In this document: piece by piece, positions 19,629 to 28,957 of the stretch
How the letters are laid out: every line of letters starts with the position of its first letter
How positions within the stretch are numbered: the stretch's first letter is position 1
Assembly: GCF_003797835.1 (NCBI RefSeq)
Contig: NZ_RKMF01000012.1
Location: 52,967-116,966 of the forward strand
DNA length: 64,000 nt
From: Kocuria soli
GTDB taxonomy: Bacteria; Actinomycetota; Actinomycetes; Actinomycetales; Micrococcaceae
Direction of reading: 5' to 3'
Program-made: the position numbers and the translations under genes
The notes under the pieces: model-generated
The model's database searches: none
Seen by the model: the letters and a program-made list of their open reading frames with translations, nothing else
What the model was told of the DNA's origin: nothing

Positions 19629-20726
19629 GTGACCAGCAACCAGCCTGAAGCCCTTCCCCAGGACACCACCGCGGAGGACTCCGCACCGGACACCAATGCA
19701 CCAGACGCCCCGACCGCTGACGAATCCGTGCGAGCTGATACCACGCCTGGTTCGACGTCGGATGCCAGGTCGGCGGGCAACGTCCTGGACGGGTCCCTGA
19801 TGGACAGCGTTTTCGGTGAACTGACCGGTGTCCCTTTCCTGAAGGGCCACGGGACAGGCAACGACTTCGTCGTCGTCGTCGACCCGGAGGGCCGCCTCCT
19901 GTTGTCCGATGACACCGTCCGGCTGGCCTGCGACCGACACCAGGGCATCGGGGGTGACGGTTTCATCCGGGTGATCCGGTCGGCCAACCTGCCCGAGGGC
20001 CAGGAACTGCTCGAGCACACCCCGGATGCTGAATGGTTCATGGACTACCGCAACGGTGACGGGTCGATCGCCGAGATGTGCGGCAACGGGGTCCGGGTCT
20101 TCGTCCACGTGCTGGTCGGCCAGGGACTCGTGGACCTGGCGCACGGGGAGACCGTGCGGATCGGAACGCGGGCGGGGGTCAAGACCGTGGCCCGCACCGC
20201 AGACGGATACGCCGTGGACATGGGCCCCTGGGGGTTCATCGACGGCGACGGCGCCCGTTCCCGCGGATCGGATGCCGTGGTGACGGCCAAAGGACTGCGC
20301 GTCCCGCGACCCGCCGTGTCCATCACCATGGGCAACCCCCACACCGTGGTGGCCCTGGCGGAAGGCGAGAAGCTCGACGCGCTGCAACTACACGCCGCGC
20401 CGCAGGTTCGACCCACCCCGCCCGACGGGACGAACGTGGAGTTCGTGGTCCCGATCGACGAGGAAGGTCAGGGCTCGGAGGAGATCGGCCGCATCCGGAT
20501 GCGCGTCCACGAACGTGGCGTGGGGGAGACCCAGTCCTGCGGCACCGGTGCGTGCGCGGCGGCCGCCGCCACCCGCTTCTGGGCGGGGGAATCCGCACCG
20601 GACGAATGGGTCGTGGAAGTCCCGGGTGGAGCCGTCTCGGCCACGTTCGTGGAAGGGCCGCACGGTGCCGAGCACGTGGTGCTCGCGGGTCCCGCGACCG
20701 TCGTGGCTAGCGGGACGTTCGGCTGA
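19629..20726 (+). CDS. dapF: Diaminopimelate epimerase
   Basis: Cofactor-free epimerase converting LL- to meso-diaminopimelate for peptidoglycan and lysine. Both active-site cysteines are present: C151 in EMCGNGVR and C304 in QSCGTGACA. FLKGHGTGNDFVVV marks the true domain start at about residue 69. The ~65-residue acidic, Ala/Asp/Thr-rich leader makes it 365 residues, against about 275-300 for the family. ATG at 19800 would remove it, but the TAGCAT-N6-GTG arrangement favours 19629. Its end overlaps the convergent methyltransferase gene by 20 bases. Confidence 0.96.
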   Translation: MTSNQPEALPQDTTAEDSAPDTNAPDAPTADESVRADTTPGSTSDARSAGNVLDGSLMDSVFGELTGVPFLKGHGTGNDFVVVVDPEGRLLLSDDTVRLACDRHQGIGGDGFIRVIRSANLPEGQELLEHTPDAEWFMDYRNGDGSIAEMCGNGVRVFVHVLVGQGLVDLAHGETVRIGTRAGVKTVARTADGYAVDMGPWGFIDGDGARSRGSDAVVTAKGLRVPRPAVSITMGNPHTVVALAEGEKLDALQLHAAPQVRPTPPDGTNVEFVVPIDEEGQGSEEIGRIRMRVHERGVGETQSCGTGACAAAAATRFWAGESAPDEWVVEVPGGAVSATFVEGPHGAEHVVLAGPATVVASGTFG

Positions 20727-21345
20727 CGCGCAGGACCCTGAAGCCCTTCGACGTCGAATCCCGGGTCACCGACCACGGTTCCCCGGTCGCTTCCGGCAAC
20801 GCACGGGTCAGCCAGGTCTGCAGCGAATCCGCCCCCAGATTCTTCTGGACCACCAGCCACGCCTCGCCCCCCGGGGTGAGTCTCGGCAACCACAGGAGCA
20901 ACAGTTCGCGCAGGGCCTCCTTGCCGATGCGGATGGGCGGGTTCGACCAGATCACGTCGAATCGCCGGTCCTCCGGGACCTCCTGCGGCAGGTAGGCCTC
21001 TGCGGTGACCGAGTACGCGGCCGCGTTGTCCCGGGTCAGGGCCAGAGACCGCTCGTTGACGTCCACCGAGGTGACGCGCGGACGCGCGTCGTCCCGCTCG
21101 CCGTCCGCCCGCCCCGAGAAGCCGAGGGCCAGTGTGACGGGCCCCCAGCCGCAGCCGAGGTCCAGGAACTCGGCACCCAAGGGATCCGGGACGGCGTCCA
21201 GGAGAACCGCGGTGCCTTTGTCCAGAGCACCCGGGGAGAAGACACCGGCGGCAGTGACCACTCGTACCCGGCGCCCGCGAATCTCGACCTCGAGCTCCGA
21301 GCGGTTCTCGGGACCATCGGGTGTGGTGAAGTAGTGCGCCATCAT
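20707..21345 (-). CDS. Class I SAM-dependent methyltransferase, RsmC-like small domain
   Basis: 212 residues resembling the catalytic domain of 16S rRNA guanine-N2 methyltransferase RsmC. HYFTTPDGPENR is the start and GVFSPGALDKGTAVLLD the pre-domain. EFLDLGCGWGPVTLAL is SAM motif I, VTSVDVNERSLALTRDNA the acidic motif, and DVIWSNPPIRIGKEAL the NPP(Y/I) motif. SKGFRVLR closes the fold. Only one domain is present, whereas proteobacterial RsmC has a duplicated form. It is convergent with dapF and starts at an ATG after a leaderless-type hexamer. The rRNA target is inferred. Confidence 0.85.
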   Translation of the reverse strand: MMAHYFTTPDGPENRSELEVEIRGRRVRVVTAAGVFSPGALDKGTAVLLDAVPDPLGAEFLDLGCGWGPVTLALGFSGRADGERDDARPRVTSVDVNERSLALTRDNAAAYSVTAEAYLPQEVPEDRRFDVIWSNPPIRIGKEALRELLLLWLPRLTPGGEAWLVVQKNLGADSLQTWLTRALPEATGEPWSVTRDSTSKGFRVLRVSRTSR

Positions 21346-21358
21346 GCCCGCTAGCCTA
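21346..21358 (-). promoter_or_regulatory. Leaderless-type promoter element of the methyltransferase gene
   Basis: On the minus strand TAGGCT (21358-21353) lies 7 bases before the ATG at 21345, the same architecture as the DUF1844 gene. Confidence 0.5.
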
Positions 21359-21470
21359 GGGGGAACCAGCCCGGTTCCGGTGCCGTAACCGATTGGAACA
21401 ACCGGGCATCGGCCGTCGTTGTGTTCTGGACGGCAGAAGCCGTGCCATCAGTACCTTCCGAAAAGGATTC

Positions 21471-23129
21471 ATGACCAACACCCACACCCAACCCGAACAG
21501 CCCGTCGGCGGCGACCGCCGCGGACACTCGCCCTCTGCGCAGGAACTCGAGGACGTCGTCGAACGTGTCCTGTCCCGAGCGCGTGCGGGACGTTCGGCCG
21601 CCGAACGCGACGCCGACGGCGCAGCGGCACCCGCCGAGGACTCCGGCCACGTACTCGGAGGCAGGGCCCGCGAACTCTCCGAGCGCACGGTCCACACCGG
21701 AGCCGACGGCGACCAGTACGACCTCGCCGCCCGCCAGTCCCTGCGGCGCGTGGCCAACCTGTCCACCGAACTCGAGGACATCACCGAGGTCGAGTACCGC
21801 GAACTGCGCCTGGAGAAGGTGGTCCTGGCCGGCCTGTGGACCTCGGGCCGCATTGAGGACGCCGAGAACTCCCTGCGCGAGCTCGCCGCGCTGGCCGAGA
21901 CAGCGGGCTCCGAAGTCCTGGATGGCGTGATCCAACGCCGCGCCACACCGGACCCGGCCACCTACCTGGGCTCGGGCAAGGCACTGGAACTCAAGGACAT
22001 CGTCGCTGCGACCGGGGCGGACACGGTGATCGTGGACGAAGAACTCGCACCCTCCCAGCGCCGCGCGCTGGAAGACGTGGTCAAGGTCAAGGTCATCGAC
22101 CGCACCGGTCTGATCCTGGACATCTTCGCCCAGCACGCCAAGTCCAAGGAGGGCAAGGCACAGGTCGAACTGGCCCAGCTCGAGTACATGCTGCCGCGCC
22201 TGCGTGGTTGGGGTGGCAACCTGTCCCGTCAGGCCGGTGGACGCGCCGCCTCGGGTGAAGGCATCGGCTCCCGCGGTCCGGGTGAGACCAAGATCGAACT
22301 GGACCGCCGTCGGATCCGTGCCCGGATGGCCAAGCTCAAGCGCGAGATCGCGGCCATGAAGCCCGCCCGTGAGGCCAAGCGACTGAACCGGCGACGCAAC
22401 GCCGTGCCCTCCGTCGCGATCGCGGGGTACACGAACGCCGGGAAGTCCTCGCTGCTGAACCGCTTGACGGACGCCGGGGTGCTCGTGGAGAACGCGCTCT
22501 TCGCCACGCTGGACCCGACGGTCCGCAAGGCCACGACGCCCGACGGCATCGGCTACACGCTCTCGGACACCGTGGGTTTCGTGCGTTCGCTGCCCACGCA
22601 ACTGGTCGAGGCCTTCCGCTCCACGCTCGAGGAAGTGGCCGACGCCGACCTCATCCTGCATGTGGTGGACGGTGCCCACCCGGATCCGGAGGGACAGATC
22701 CACGCGGTTCGCGAGGTGCTGGCCGACATCGAGGCGAGCCAGCTGCCGGAAATCATCGTGGTCAACAAGGCCGACGCCGCGGACCCGTTCGTGATCGAGC
22801 GGTTGCGCAACACGCACAAGAACGTGGCGGTCGTGTCCGCCCACACGGGCCAGGGCATCGAGGAACTCAAGGAACTCATTTCGCAGTCGATCCCGCGACC
22901 CGACCACGTCCTGGACCTGGTGGTGCCCTACAGCGACGGCGACGTCGTCTCCCGCCTCCACGGGTGGGACGCGGAGATCCTGCGCACCGAGTACCTGGCG
23001 GAGGGCACGCACCTGCTGGTCAAGGTCCGCGAGGACCTGGCCGGTGAACTCGCACCGTTCGTCCCGGAGCACCCGCCGGAGTTCGCTGAGGCTGACACGA
23101 CTCAGACCGACTCGCCGGAACCCCGGTAG
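21471..23129 (+). CDS. hflX: GTPase HflX
   Basis: Ribosome-associated GTPase that rescues or splits stalled ribosomes under stress. The 552-residue product has an N-terminal HflX domain (ATYLGSGKALELKDIV, TGLILDIFAQHAKSKEGKAQ, the RLRGWGGNLSRQAGG glycine segment and GIGSRGPGETKIE). The G domain has G1 GYTNAGKSS near 319-327, LFATLDPTVR, DTVGFVR and NKAD. AAAAGG precedes ATG 21471. A ~75-residue low-complexity N-terminus precedes the conserved part, as in other Actinobacteria. Confidence 0.96.
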   Translation: MTNTHTQPEQPVGGDRRGHSPSAQELEDVVERVLSRARAGRSAAERDADGAAAPAEDSGHVLGGRARELSERTVHTGADGDQYDLAARQSLRRVANLSTELEDITEVEYRELRLEKVVLAGLWTSGRIEDAENSLRELAALAETAGSEVLDGVIQRRATPDPATYLGSGKALELKDIVAATGADTVIVDEELAPSQRRALEDVVKVKVIDRTGLILDIFAQHAKSKEGKAQVELAQLEYMLPRLRGWGGNLSRQAGGRAASGEGIGSRGPGETKIELDRRRIRARMAKLKREIAAMKPAREAKRLNRRRNAVPSVAIAGYTNAGKSSLLNRLTDAGVLVENALFATLDPTVRKATTPDGIGYTLSDTVGFVRSLPTQLVEAFRSTLEEVADADLILHVVDGAHPDPEGQIHAVREVLADIEASQLPEIIVVNKADAADPFVIERLRNTHKNVAVVSAHTGQGIEELKELISQSIPRPDHVLDLVVPYSDGDVVSRLHGWDAEILRTEYLAEGTHLLVKVREDLAGELAPFVPEHPPEFAEADTTQTDSPEPR

Positions 23130-23140
23130 GAGCACGTCCG

Positions 23141-25237
23141 ATGCCGACCACCACAGCACCGGGAACCGGTGTCCGTGACGCCGAGGGACGCCCGATCACG
23201 GATCGTCCCGAGACCTTCCCCGGGGCACTGGATGCCTTGAACCTGCTCGACACTGCGGTGGAAGCCCTGGGCGGGCAACGCCGCGACGGGCAACGCTTCA
23301 TGGCCGCCAAGGTGGCCGAGGCCCTGGACACCGGCCGTCACCTGCTGGTGCAGGCCGGCACCGGGACCGGCAAGTCCCTGGCCTACCTGACCCCGGCGCT
23401 GCACCACGCCGCCGGGCGACGCGGTGCGGGGGCGGGGCCGGTCGTCGTCGCCACGGCCACACTCGCGCTGCAGTCCCAGGTGGTCGGCCGTGACGTCCCT
23501 CGTCTGCTCTCGGCCCTGGAGGGTGAGCTGCCGGAAGGGATGGACGTCGCCCTGCTCAAGGGGCGCAGCAACTATGCGTGCCTGCACAAGCTGGAAGGCG
23601 GCTACCCCCAGGACGACGACGGTGCGCTGTTCGCGGCCCCCGGCGAGGGAAACCACCCCGGCGGTGGGCAGGTGTCGGCGCTGGGACGCGAGGTCCAACG
23701 GCTCCGGGACTGGGCCCAGACCACGGACACGGGGGACCGGGACGAAGTCCTGCCCGGTGTCACCGACACCGCCTGGCGGCAGATCTCCGTGACCGCACGC
23801 GAGTGCCTGGGTCGGTCCTGCCCGTTCGTGGAGGAGTGCTTCGGGGAATTGGCTAAGGCCCGCGCCGCCGATGCCGACGTGGTGATCACCAACCACGCCC
23901 TCCTGGCGATCAACGCGTTCGAGGACGTGCAGGTGTTGCCCGAACACGACGTGGTGATCATCGACGAGGCGCACGAACTGCGGGACCGCGTCACCGGAGC
24001 CGTGACGGGAGCGCTGTCCGCAGCCGCCGTACGGGCCGCCGCAACCTCCATCCGCAAACACACCTCCGCGAAGTCGGACGATCTCTCCGCCGGGGCCGAC
24101 GATCTGGAACGGGCCCTCGAAGGGGTCCCGGCCGAGTTGTTGGCCCGGGGACTCACGGACCGCATGGGCGCCTCCGTCGTGCGGATCCGCGACGCCGCGC
24201 GCCAGGCCCTCACGGACTCGAAGCCGGAGAAGGGTGCGGGGTCGGCGGATGCCGATGCCGACGGCGGACGCCAGATGGCGCGCTCGCGGGTCACGGAGAT
24301 CCTGGAGCTGTGCGAACGCATGACCGAAGCCGACGACGCCCGCGAGGTCCTGTGGCTCTCCCGCACCGGCGGGTGGGAACCGGGCCGCGGCTACGTCCCG
24401 GCGGAGGACACGGACCCCGCCGTGCTGAACATCGCCCCGCTGTCCGTGGCTGGGCGGTTGCGCGAAGGCCTCTTCGACGGACGGACCGTGGTCATGACCT
24501 CCGCGACCCTGTCCGTGGGGGCGTCCTTCGACGCCGTGGCGGGCGACCTGGGGCTCCAGGGACCCGGTGCCCCGCGGTGGGAAGGGGTGGACGTCGGCAG
24601 CCCGTTCGACTACCCCCGGCAGGGCATTCTCTACACGGCTCGGCACCTGGAGAAGCCCGGGCGTCAGCTGGCTCCTGCGATGCTGGAGGAAACCGTTGAC
24701 CTGATCGAGGCCTCCGGGGGCGGCGCACTGGGACTGTTCTCCTCCCGCCGGGCCGCGGAGGAAGCCGCAGAGTACGTGCGCGAACGCACGGAACACCCGA
24801 TCCTCTGCCAGGGCGATGCCTCCCTCAACTCACTGGTCAAAGAATTCACGGAGGATCCCGCCACGTGCCTGTTCGGAACCATGAGCCTCTGGCAGGGCGT
24901 CGACGTCCCGGGGGATGCGTGTCGGCTGGTCCTGATCGACCGGATCCCGTTCCCGCGCCCCGACGACCCCCTGGCCACGGCACGCGCGAAGGCCATCGCG
25001 GAGGCGGGGGGCAACGGATTCATGGGCGTTTCCGCAACCCACGCCGCCGTGCGCCTGGCACAGGGCGCGGGCCGGCTCATCCGCAGCGCGTCCGACAAGG
25101 GCGTGGTGGCGATCCTGGACTCACGCCTGGCAACGGCCCGGTACGGGGGGTTCCTGCGCTCGAGTCTGCCGCCCATGTGGGCCACACAGGACCGTGACGT
25201 GGTGCTCGCGGCGCTGCGCCGCCTCAACAACGACTGA
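23141..25237 (+). CDS. dinG: ATP-dependent helicase, DinG/XPD-like
   Basis: Superfamily 2, iron-sulfur helicase of the DinG family that unwinds branched or R-loop substrates. The 698-residue product has Walker A AGTGTGKS (72-79), the cluster cysteines (NYACLHKL, ECLGRSCPFVEECF), VVITNHALL, the DEAH box at 275-278, SATLSVGASF, and the terminal QGAGRLIRSASDKGVVAILDSR motif. It starts 11 bases after hflX. No LexA box precedes it, despite the SOS induction known for E. coli dinG, so here it is probably constitutive with hflX. The exact subfamily is inferred. Confidence 0.9.
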   Translation: MPTTTAPGTGVRDAEGRPITDRPETFPGALDALNLLDTAVEALGGQRRDGQRFMAAKVAEALDTGRHLLVQAGTGTGKSLAYLTPALHHAAGRRGAGAGPVVVATATLALQSQVVGRDVPRLLSALEGELPEGMDVALLKGRSNYACLHKLEGGYPQDDDGALFAAPGEGNHPGGGQVSALGREVQRLRDWAQTTDTGDRDEVLPGVTDTAWRQISVTARECLGRSCPFVEECFGELAKARAADADVVITNHALLAINAFEDVQVLPEHDVVIIDEAHELRDRVTGAVTGALSAAAVRAAATSIRKHTSAKSDDLSAGADDLERALEGVPAELLARGLTDRMGASVVRIRDAARQALTDSKPEKGAGSADADADGGRQMARSRVTEILELCERMTEADDAREVLWLSRTGGWEPGRGYVPAEDTDPAVLNIAPLSVAGRLREGLFDGRTVVMTSATLSVGASFDAVAGDLGLQGPGAPRWEGVDVGSPFDYPRQGILYTARHLEKPGRQLAPAMLEETVDLIEASGGGALGLFSSRRAAEEAAEYVRERTEHPILCQGDASLNSLVKEFTEDPATCLFGTMSLWQGVDVPGDACRLVLIDRIPFPRPDDPLATARAKAIAEAGGNGFMGVSATHAAVRLAQGAGRLIRSASDKGVVAILDSRLATARYGGFLRSSLPPMWATQDRDVVLAALRRLNND

Positions 25238-25330
25238 CCCGCCACTGACCTTCGGCAGGACTGCGGCTGATTCGCGCGCTCTCCCATACGAGGGCACTGA
25301 CGGTACCTGCCCCGCCTCCGTCCACGGCGC

Positions 25331-25336
25331 TAGTCT
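25331..25336 (+). promoter_or_regulatory. -10 candidate of the dehydrogenase/cupin/CMD operon
   Basis: TAGTCT, followed by a ~50-base leader with CGAGGAG before ATG 25393. A GTG five bases after TAGTCT is in frame and would add 17 residues, but it lacks family similarity and a ribosome site. Confidence 0.4.
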
Positions 25337-25392
25337 CAGACGTGGACGGCGTCGACCGACGCGCCATACGTTCGGCACGAGGAGCAGCAACC

Positions 25393-26415
25393 ATGCGTGG
25401 AGCCATCATTCACGGACCCGGCGACGTACGGGTCGAGGACCGTGAGGAACCGCAGATCGAGAAGCCCACGGACGCCGTCCTCCAGGTCAGCGCGGCTTGC
25501 GTGTGTGGATCGGACATGTGGCCGTGGCGGGGCATCGACGAGACCAAGGACCCGAGCCCGATGGGTCACGAGTACGTGGGCGTGGTTGAACAGATCGGCG
25601 CGGAGGTCACGAACGTCAAGGTCGGCGACTTCGTCGTCGGTTCCTTCATGGCCTCCGACAACACGTGCGAGATCTGCCAGGACGGGTACCAGTCCCGGTG
25701 CCTGCACGGAGAGTTCGCCTGCCCCACCGGAGCGCAGTCGGAACTCATGCGGGTTCCGCTGGCCGACGGGACGCTCGTCGCCACGCCGGGGCAGCCGGAC
25801 GATGACCTGATCCCGTCCCTGCTGACCGCCTCCGACGTGCTGGGAACCGGTTGGTTCGCCGCCGTGGCCGCGGAAGCGGGTCCCGGCAAGACCGTGGCAG
25901 TCGTGGGCGACGGCGCCGTCGGGTTGCTGGGGATCCTGGCCGCCAAGCAGCTCGGAGCCGAGCGGATCATCGCCATGAGCCGGCACGAATCGCGGCAGAA
26001 GCTGGCCCGCGAGTTCGGCGCCACGGACATCGTGGAGGAGCGAGGCGACGACGGTGTGGCCCGGATCAAGGAGATGACCGGCGGCTACGGGGCCCATTCC
26101 GTGATCGAAGCGGTCGGCACCCAGGAGTCCATGCTGCAGGCCATCCACTCCACCCGCCCCGGCGGGCACGTCGGCTTCGTCGGCGTGGCGCACGACGTCG
26201 CCCTGCCCGGAGACGCGCTGTTCGGCGCGGAGGTCCACCTGCTCGGCGGACCGGCACCGGTACGGCGCTTCCTGCCCGAGCTGATCGATCTGATCCTGAA
26301 GCGCGAGATCAACCCCGGCAAGGTCTTCGACCTGGAAGTCCCGTTGGAGGAGATCGCGGAAGGCTACAAGGCCATGGACGAACGCCGCGCCATCAAGGCG
26401 CTCGTTCGCATGTGA
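25393..26415 (+). CDS. Zinc-dependent alcohol dehydrogenase family protein
   Basis: Medium-chain dehydrogenase, 340 residues. The catalytic zinc site is seen as C38 in CVCGSD and in MGHEYVGVVE. The second-zinc lobe reads SDNTCEICQDGYQSRC, three Cys with Asp at the first position, which occurs in one subgroup of the family. The NAD(P) fold has VVGDGAVGLLGILAAKQLGA. PVRRFLPELIDLILKREINPGKVFD is the usual C-terminal block. CGAGGAG precedes the ATG. It leads an operon with a cupin and a CMD-family protein. The substrate is unknown. Confidence 0.9.
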   Translation: MRGAIIHGPGDVRVEDREEPQIEKPTDAVLQVSAACVCGSDMWPWRGIDETKDPSPMGHEYVGVVEQIGAEVTNVKVGDFVVGSFMASDNTCEICQDGYQSRCLHGEFACPTGAQSELMRVPLADGTLVATPGQPDDDLIPSLLTASDVLGTGWFAAVAAEAGPGKTVAVVGDGAVGLLGILAAKQLGAERIIAMSRHESRQKLAREFGATDIVEERGDDGVARIKEMTGGYGAHSVIEAVGTQESMLQAIHSTRPGGHVGFVGVAHDVALPGDALFGAEVHLLGGPAPVRRFLPELIDLILKREINPGKVFDLEVPLEEIAEGYKAMDERRAIKALVRM

Positions 26416-26441
26416 GATCAGAGGTCCAGAAGGAGAACACC

Positions 26442-26870
26442 ATGGAACGGTTCAACAACCATCAGACCGGCCAGGGCCCTGCAGAGCGGTTCGTCGGAGA
26501 CGTCTACGTCGACGGCATCGTGTCCGAACCGGGTACCTCCAAGCTCACCGCAGCGCACGTGCGTTTTGCCCCGGGCGCTCGCACCAACTGGCACACCCAC
26601 ACGCTCGGGCAGAGCCTCTACTGCACGGACGGCGTGGGCGTCGTCGTCAACCGGGCCGGTGAGGTCATGGTCTTGCGCGCGGGGGAGACCGTGTGGGCGG
26701 CCGAAGACGAGGAGCACTGGCACGGGGCCCTGGACGACCGGTTCATGGCTCACGTGGCCATGCTCGAATCAGTCGACGACACGGACCCGACCACGTGGCT
26801 CGAGCCCGTTGACGACGACGAGTACGCCCGCGCGATGGCCGTGGCCAAGAAGGAACTGGGGTGGGCATGA
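26442..26870 (+). CDS. Cupin-domain protein
   Basis: 142-residue single-domain cupin. Motif 1 is PGARTNWHTHTLGQSLYCTDGVG, read here in two overlapping parts (NWHTH and TLGQSLYCTDGVG); motif 2 is AAEDEEHWHGA. The metal ligands His-X-His and a later His are present. AAGGAG lies 7 bases before the ATG. It overlaps the next gene by four bases (ATGA). Similar cupins occur with or fused to carboxymuconolactone-decarboxylase domains. No reaction can be assigned. Confidence 0.88.
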   Translation: MERFNNHQTGQGPAERFVGDVYVDGIVSEPGTSKLTAAHVRFAPGARTNWHTHTLGQSLYCTDGVGVVVNRAGEVMVLRAGETVWAAEDEEHWHGALDDRFMAHVAMLESVDDTDPTTWLEPVDDDEYARAMAVAKKELGWA

Positions 26871-27670
26871 GCGAGAACGCCGCCGGGCCCGGTCCTGCCC
26901 CGGAGGATCCGGGGCAGGACCGTGTCGAACGATCGGAAGAGGTCTTCGAACGGCTCTTCGGGGTGCGGGACCGGCACGCCCCGGAGAAGCACCCGGAGTT
27001 CATGCAGATCCTGCGTTCCGTCATCTTCGGTGACGTGTTCGCCACCGGTGACTTGGACGACCGGACGAGGGAACTGGTCACGGTGAGTGTCCTGGGCGCG
27101 TTGCAGACCCTTCCGCAGTTGCGGGCACATTCGGCGGCGGCACTCAACGTGGGAGTGAAACCCGTCGAACTCCTGGAGACCGTCTATCAGCTGGCGCCTC
27201 TCATCGGGTTTCCCCGGGCTCTCAACGCCATAGGCGTGGTCTCCGAGGTTCTCACCGAGCGTGGCCACACGCTTCCGTTGCCGACGCAAGGGACGGTCGA
27301 CGACGACGACCGTCACGCCCGCGGGCTCGAGATCCAGCGCGAGTTGTACGGGGACGAGATTGCAGAGTCGACGGAGGGGCTGCCCGGGGAGTTTGCCTCC
27401 GCGGTCCCCGGATTCCTCACGGATTTCCATTTCGGTGACTTCTGGACCAGAGGGGGCCTGGACGTCGCCACCCGGGAGTTGCTTTTGCTCGTGGCGATCG
27501 CCGCAGCCGGTCTGACCCCGCAACTCGAGCCCCACGTGGCCGCCGCCGTCCGTGCCGGCAACGACGTCGAGACGGTCCTTGCGGCGCTGGTTCAGGGTTT
27601 CCCCTACATGGGCTACCCGGTGGCGTTGAACGCCATCCGCCAGGTCCAGGCCTACCTTCGCGAAGTCTGA
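26867..27670 (+). CDS. Carboxymuconolactone decarboxylase family protein, two tandem domains
   Basis: 267 residues made of two AhpD/CMD-like helical domains: one about 25-130 (FGDVFATGDLDDRTRELVTV, LRAHSAAALNVG), one about 145-265 (FGDFWTRGGLDVATRELLLL, LEPHVAAAVRAGND). Neither domain has the CxxC of alkylhydroperoxidase AhpD, so thiol peroxidase activity is unlikely; the conserved Glu and His of CMD-type enzymes remain. It is translationally coupled to the cupin gene. Real substrates are unknown for most such proteins. Confidence 0.88.
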   Translation: MSENAAGPGPAPEDPGQDRVERSEEVFERLFGVRDRHAPEKHPEFMQILRSVIFGDVFATGDLDDRTRELVTVSVLGALQTLPQLRAHSAAALNVGVKPVELLETVYQLAPLIGFPRALNAIGVVSEVLTERGHTLPLPTQGTVDDDDRHARGLEIQRELYGDEIAESTEGLPGEFASAVPGFLTDFHFGDFWTRGGLDVATRELLLLVAIAAAGLTPQLEPHVAAAVRAGNDVETVLAALVQGFPYMGYPVALNAIRQVQAYLREV

Positions 27671-27708
27671 ACCGGAACAGCCAGAACCCCGGATATCGGG
27701 GAAACCCA

Positions 27709-27738
27709 GGAACCACGATCCATCCGGACCGTGGTTCC
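27709..27738. terminator. Hairpin between the CMD gene and lexA
   Basis: GGAACCACG (27709-27717) and CGTGGTTCC (27730-27738) form a 9-bp stem between two convergent genes, usable from both sides. No strong T-tract is seen. Confidence 0.6.
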
Positions 27739-27767
27739 GTCATGACGGTTCCGGATGCGCGGGGCCG

Positions 27768-28583
27768 TCAGAGGCTGCGGAGCACGGAGACCACCTTGCC
27801 CATGACGGTTGCGTGGTCACCCAGGATGGGTTCGTACATCGTGTTCTGCGGCAACAGCCACGTGTGACCGTCGCGCTGTCGGAATGTCTTGACCGTGGCC
27901 TCGTCGTCCAGCAGCGCTGCCACGACGTCACCGTTCTCGGCCGTGTTCTGCTGTCGCACGACCACCCAGTCGCCGTCGCAGATGGCGGCGTCGATCATCG
28001 AATCACCGCGGACCTTGAGCATGAACAGCTCACCGCGGCCGGTGAGCTGACGCGGCAGCGCCACGGTGTCCTCGACCTGCTGGTCCGCGGTGATGGGCAC
28101 ACCCGCTGCGATATGACCGACCAGGGGGACCAAGGCGACGTCGTCGGAGGACGAATCGGAGGACCGTGACACCGTACCGGTGCGCGTGCTTGCCGTGCTC
28201 GACGACGAGTCGCCGATGGACCGCGCGGACGTGAACCGTGGGCGGAACTCCACGGTGTTCGAATCCGTCGCCTCCGTCCCGGTGTTCGATTCCTGGGCGG
28301 TCAACGGTGAGGTCGGGTCGAGGACCTCCATGGCTCGAGGCCGCTTCGGGTCCCGCCGGATACACCCCAGGCGCTCGAGTTGGTTGAGCTGGTGGGTCAC
28401 GCTGGACAGCGAGGCGAGGCCCGCGAGGTCGCCGATCTCGCGCATCGACGGCGGGTAGCCGTGCTCCGCGATCGAGCGGCGGATGACGTCGAGGATCTTC
28501 TGCTGCCGCGCGGACAAGGGACGTCGCCCGGACAGGTCTTGCGGCTGCCCCGGATCAGAGGTCTTGCGGTCGCTGGGTGCCAT
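27768..28583 (-). CDS. lexA: SOS repressor LexA
   Basis: Self-cleaving repressor of DNA-damage genes. The 271-residue product has an N-terminal winged helix ([40 protein letters not shown]), then a linker of about 60 residues (91-149) rich in Ser, Thr and Asp, and an S24 protease domain. The cleavage site is Ala160-Gly161 in GHIAAGVPI, with catalytic Ser195 (GDSMID) and Lys232 (ATVKTF). The linker is long for the family. A matching LexA box upstream indicates autoregulation. Confidence 0.97.
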   Translation of the reverse strand: MAPSDRKTSDPGQPQDLSGRRPLSARQQKILDVIRRSIAEHGYPPSMREIGDLAGLASLSSVTHQLNQLERLGCIRRDPKRPRAMEVLDPTSPLTAQESNTGTEATDSNTVEFRPRFTSARSIGDSSSSTASTRTGTVSRSSDSSSDDVALVPLVGHIAAGVPITADQQVEDTVALPRQLTGRGELFMLKVRGDSMIDAAICDGDWVVVRQQNTAENGDVVAALLDDEATVKTFRQRDGHTWLLPQNTMYEPILGDHATVMGKVVSVLRSL

Positions 28584-28760
28584 GGCCGTCCTTTGGATGC
28601 GCTGCGGGATTCCTTGTGTTGTCCGACCCCCTGCGTTGACTGGTCCACGGTGAACCTCCCAACGCGGAGTTCCGTTGTCCGGAGCCGGTGAGGTGTTCGA
28701 TCCCGACTCGATCTCGACGGGCCAACACCCCCTCAGGATATGGGAGTTTACTCACGTGAT

Positions 28761-28841
28761 CAAACAAATGTTCGAAAGCGTGTCGACGCCGTTCGTACAT
28801 ACGTGCTAGAAATGTTCGAAACGGAATCGAACACCTGTTCG
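28761..28841. promoter_or_regulatory. LexA boxes in the lexA/LysM divergent region
   Basis: CGAACACCTGTTCG (28828-28841) matches CGAAC-N4-GTTCG exactly. CAAACAAATGTTCG (28761-28774) differs at one base. A lone GTTCG half-site lies at 28814-28818. The 374-base gap holds no gene that I can support. It must contain the lexA (minus) and LysM (plus) promoters, so both are probably SOS-controlled. Confidence 0.82.
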
Positions 28842-28957
28842 AGCCCCCAGGGTGATCTGTCGGGGGAACCGCAGTGGTTCACGGACCGGCGCCTCGGGTG
28901 AGGAACGGTCAGGACCTCGGAGGTCAGGCAGACCCCGGCAAGAAGGAGTGCATTCCA

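Noticed and set aside
23130..23140. LexA control of the DinG-type helicase
   Set aside because: E. coli dinG is SOS-induced, but I find no CGAAC-N4-GTTCG near the hflX-dinG junction.
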